From Pirellulales bacterium (GTDB lineage: Bacteria > Planctomycetota > Planctomycetia > Pirellulales > JACPPG01): a DNA stretch of 64,000 nucleotides. The stretch lies in NCBI GenBank assembly GCA_035546535.1, contig DASZWQ010000083.1, positions 1-64,000 of the forward strand. The letters run 5' to 3'. The notes beneath the pieces are model-generated. The model was not told the DNA's origin. It ran no database searches and worked only from the letters and a program-made list of their open reading frames with translations. Position numbers and translations under genes: made by a program. Below, one piece after another: positions 62,451 to 64,000 of the stretch; the stretch's first letter is position 1, and every line of letters begins with the position of its first letter.

Positions 62451-64000
62451 ATGGCTAGCCCCTTTGCACTCTTCCGTAAGCACGAGCGTTGGATGATGGC
62501 CATCCTGGGCGTCATGGCCATGGTGGCCTTCGTGTTCCTGGGCCCTCTTCTCGATTTTCGCGGCATGCGCGGCAGCGCGCAGGACCCGGTCGTCGCCGAG
62601 ACCAAACTGTACGGCGACATCCATGAATCGGACCTGGGGCGGATGCTCATGGCCCGCAACCTGGTCAACCGGTTCGCGCAACAAACGTTCGCGATGCTAT
62701 ACGGCTTTTCGCCGCCGGGATATTTCGGACCGGAGACCGAAGCGGGCGTCGTCGACACCATGCTCATGGCTCGCAAAGCCGAGCAAATCGGCATGCGCGT
62801 GACCGACGACGAGATCACGCGCTTTCTGCAGACGATTAGCGAAAACCGTCTGACGGGCGAACAGTTTTCCGACATTCTCGCCGGTATCAGCGGCCGCCGC
62901 GGTGGTATCAGCCGCCGGCAGCTCTACGACGCGCTGCGCACCGAGCTCATGGCACAACGCTTTGCCGCGGGGTTCAGAAGCAGTCAACAAGTTACCCCCG
63001 CCGAGCGCTGGGAAGCCTATCAGAAACTGAATAGCCGCGCGACGATCCAAGCCATTCCCGTGGCCGTCGCCGACTTCATCGACAAGGTTGCCGAGCCCGA
63101 CAACACAGCCGTGCAGACTCTGTACGAGAACTACAAGCAATTCGAGCCGACGCCCGGCGCGCCGGTCCCCGGCTTCAAGATTCCGGCCAAGATCGTGCTG
63201 CAATATTTCGTGGCCAGCTACGAGCAATTCGAAGATCCCGCCGCCGTCACGCAGGAAGAAATCGTCAGCGAGTACGAAAAGAATAAAGACACCCGCTATC
63301 TGTACTCCGGCGAATTGAATTCTGGGAACGGCGCCGCCGGCGCTGGTGAGCCCAGTGCCCAAGAAGGCGCCAAGCCAGAGGGCGAGAGCTCCGACGCGAC
63401 GCCGCCGGGCGAAAAGTCCAGCGACGAAAAACCGGCCGACGAGAAAGCCGATGGCGACCAGGCTGCGACGCCGCCTGCGGAAGAAAAGCCCGCTGACGAC
63501 AAGCCCTCAGACAAAAAGCCGGCCGCGGATGCGCCGCCGCAAAGCAGCAACCGCACCGGGCTCGACGGTACGGAACTGGCCCTGGCCACCTTCGCCCAGG
63601 ATGAGCAACCGGCCGCGGCTCCGTCGGAGGCAGCCGCAGAGAAGCCCACCGAGGAAAAGCCAGCAGCGGAAGCAGCGCCTGCGGAAAAGCCAGCGGAGGG
63701 TGCCGCCACCCCGGCCGCTTCCGAAGAAAAGCGGGCCGAAACGCCTGCCGCCGGCGAGAACTCGGACGTCAAGGCGGACGCCGCCTCAACAGAACCGGCG
63801 CGTCCCAAGTACGACCCGCTCGAGAAAGTCGAACCGGCGATTCGCTCCGAGCTGGCGCGCCGCAAGGCCATGGAAAAGATGTCGATGGTCCTCAATCAGC
63901 TTCGCGAACAGAAGTTGGTGAAATACGGCAACGAGCGGACGCGCTGGGAAGTGAAGCACGAAAAAGATCGCACGCTGCAGCCGCCGAAGCCGCTGGACTT
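62451..64000 (+). CDS. SurA/PpiD-like membrane-anchored foldase (3' partial)
   Basis: An ORF open from the ATG at 62451 to the window end (516 codons), so its C-terminus is missing. A short basic N-terminus is followed by one membrane helix (MMAILGVMAMVAFVFLGPLL, residues 15-34), as in PpiD. A SurA-N-like helical region follows (LMARKAEQIGMRVTDDEITR, LYDALRTELMAQRFAAGFR). About residues 295-455 are a very unusual low-complexity insert of repeated Glu/Lys/Pro/Ala/Asp words (EEKPADDKPSDKKPAAD, AAEKPTEEKPAAEAAPAEKP). Coil-forming sequence then resumes. A PPIase domain has not yet appeared in the visible part. Likely a periplasmic chaperone anchored in the inner membrane. Confidence 0.85.
   Translation, partial: MASPFALFRKHERWMMAILGVMAMVAFVFLGPLLDFRGMRGSAQDPVVAETKLYGDIHESDLGRMLMARNLVNRFAQQTFAMLYGFSPPGYFGPETEAGVVDTMLMARKAEQIGMRVTDDEITRFLQTISENRLTGEQFSDILAGISGRRGGISRRQLYDALRTELMAQRFAAGFRSSQQVTPAERWEAYQKLNSRATIQAIPVAVADFIDKVAEPDNTAVQTLYENYKQFEPTPGAPVPGFKIPAKIVLQYFVASYEQFEDPAAVTQEEIVSEYEKNKDTRYLYSGELNSGNGAAGAGEPSAQEGAKPEGESSDATPPGEKSSDEKPADEKADGDQAATPPAEEKPADDKPSDKKPAADAPPQSSNRTGLDGTELALATFAQDEQPAAAPSEAAAEKPTEEKPAAEAAPAEKPAEGAATPAASEEKRAETPAAGENSDVKADAASTEPARPKYDPLEKVEPAIRSELARRKAMEKMSMVLNQLREQKLVKYGNERTRWEVKHEKDRTLQPPKPLD

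Noticed and set aside
1-64000. tRNA genes and insertion sequences
   Set aside because: No T-loop (GGTTCGAATCC-type) or acceptor pairing was recognised outside coding regions, and no transposase, integrase or att-like duplication was seen; the scan was by eye, so weak cases could be missed.

Overview
The window is about 64 kb of GC-rich chromosomal DNA from a planctomycete, most likely of the Pirellulales type. The evidence is in the genes: a DUF1549/DUF1553 - DUF1501 - WD40 operon, a DUF1559 prepilin-like protein, two secreted giants with the N-terminal LEPR-XLL-like motif, a PEP-CTERM protein, dockerin-type repeats, a BlaI/M56 pair and a tetrahydromethanopterin (H4MPT) C1 gene. No integrase, transposase, prophage, CRISPR array or tRNA was recognised. 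The mobile-looking DNA is limited to short REP-like palindromes.

Layout. 1-4.9 kb: the planctomycete-specific DUF1549/1553, DUF1501 and WD40 genes. 5.2-9.5 kb: glyoxylate shunt (aceB-aceA, minus strand) with a divergent LysR regulator and several dyads between them. 9.6-14.2 kb: a molbindin, a tiny membrane ORF, a CbpA-like DnaJ, a small membrane protein, rnpA, yidD and a FlgI-like lipoprotein. 14.4-21.3 kb: smc, an HTH/receiver-like orphan with a long leader and a strong terminator, moaC, and a long-chain polyprenyl diphosphate synthase. 21.4-28.7 kb: secreted proteins (dockerin/PEP-CTERM nuclease-fold protein, DUF1559 protein, Calx-beta/dockerin giant, S1/P1 nuclease). 28.7-34.6 kb: housekeeping block nrdR, rpoN, recR, ybaB, dnaX and the SRP RNA, all on the minus strand. 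34.8-47.6 kb: XRE regulator, modular GH18 chitinase-like protein, zinc peptidase, BlaI/M56 sensor pair with a likely operator, alkylsulfatase, MacB-like ABC exporter and a DtxR regulator. 47.7-55.2 kb: mch and a RimK-like ligase (H4MPT C1 pathway), lactate permease, alcohol dehydrogenase, a hypothetical gene, a Tat-exported sugar isomerase-like protein and a hemolysin III/PAQR protein. 55.5-64 kb: Gfo/Idh/MocA oxidoreductase, leucine-rich repeat protein, a degenerate metallophosphoesterase, a REP cluster, topA and a partial SurA/PpiD-like foldase.

The most interesting signal is in dnaX. A run of nine A lies at the domain III/IV linker, with an SD-like GAGG before it, a hairpin after it, and a stop codon two codons into the -1 frame. 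This predicts a gamma/tau pair made by slippage, as in E. coli or Thermus. Other points worth a second look are the degenerate metallophosphoesterase, the TACA-N2-TGTA operator ahead of blaI with a non-PBP M56 partner, the 43-residue HDTYF membrane ORF, the coiled coil inserted in a DUF1553 protein, and shared dockerin repeats in two differently anchored secreted proteins.

Limits: every assignment was made by reading the sequence, without database searches. Many start codons are chosen from Shine-Dalgarno (SD) spacing and family alignment from memory.
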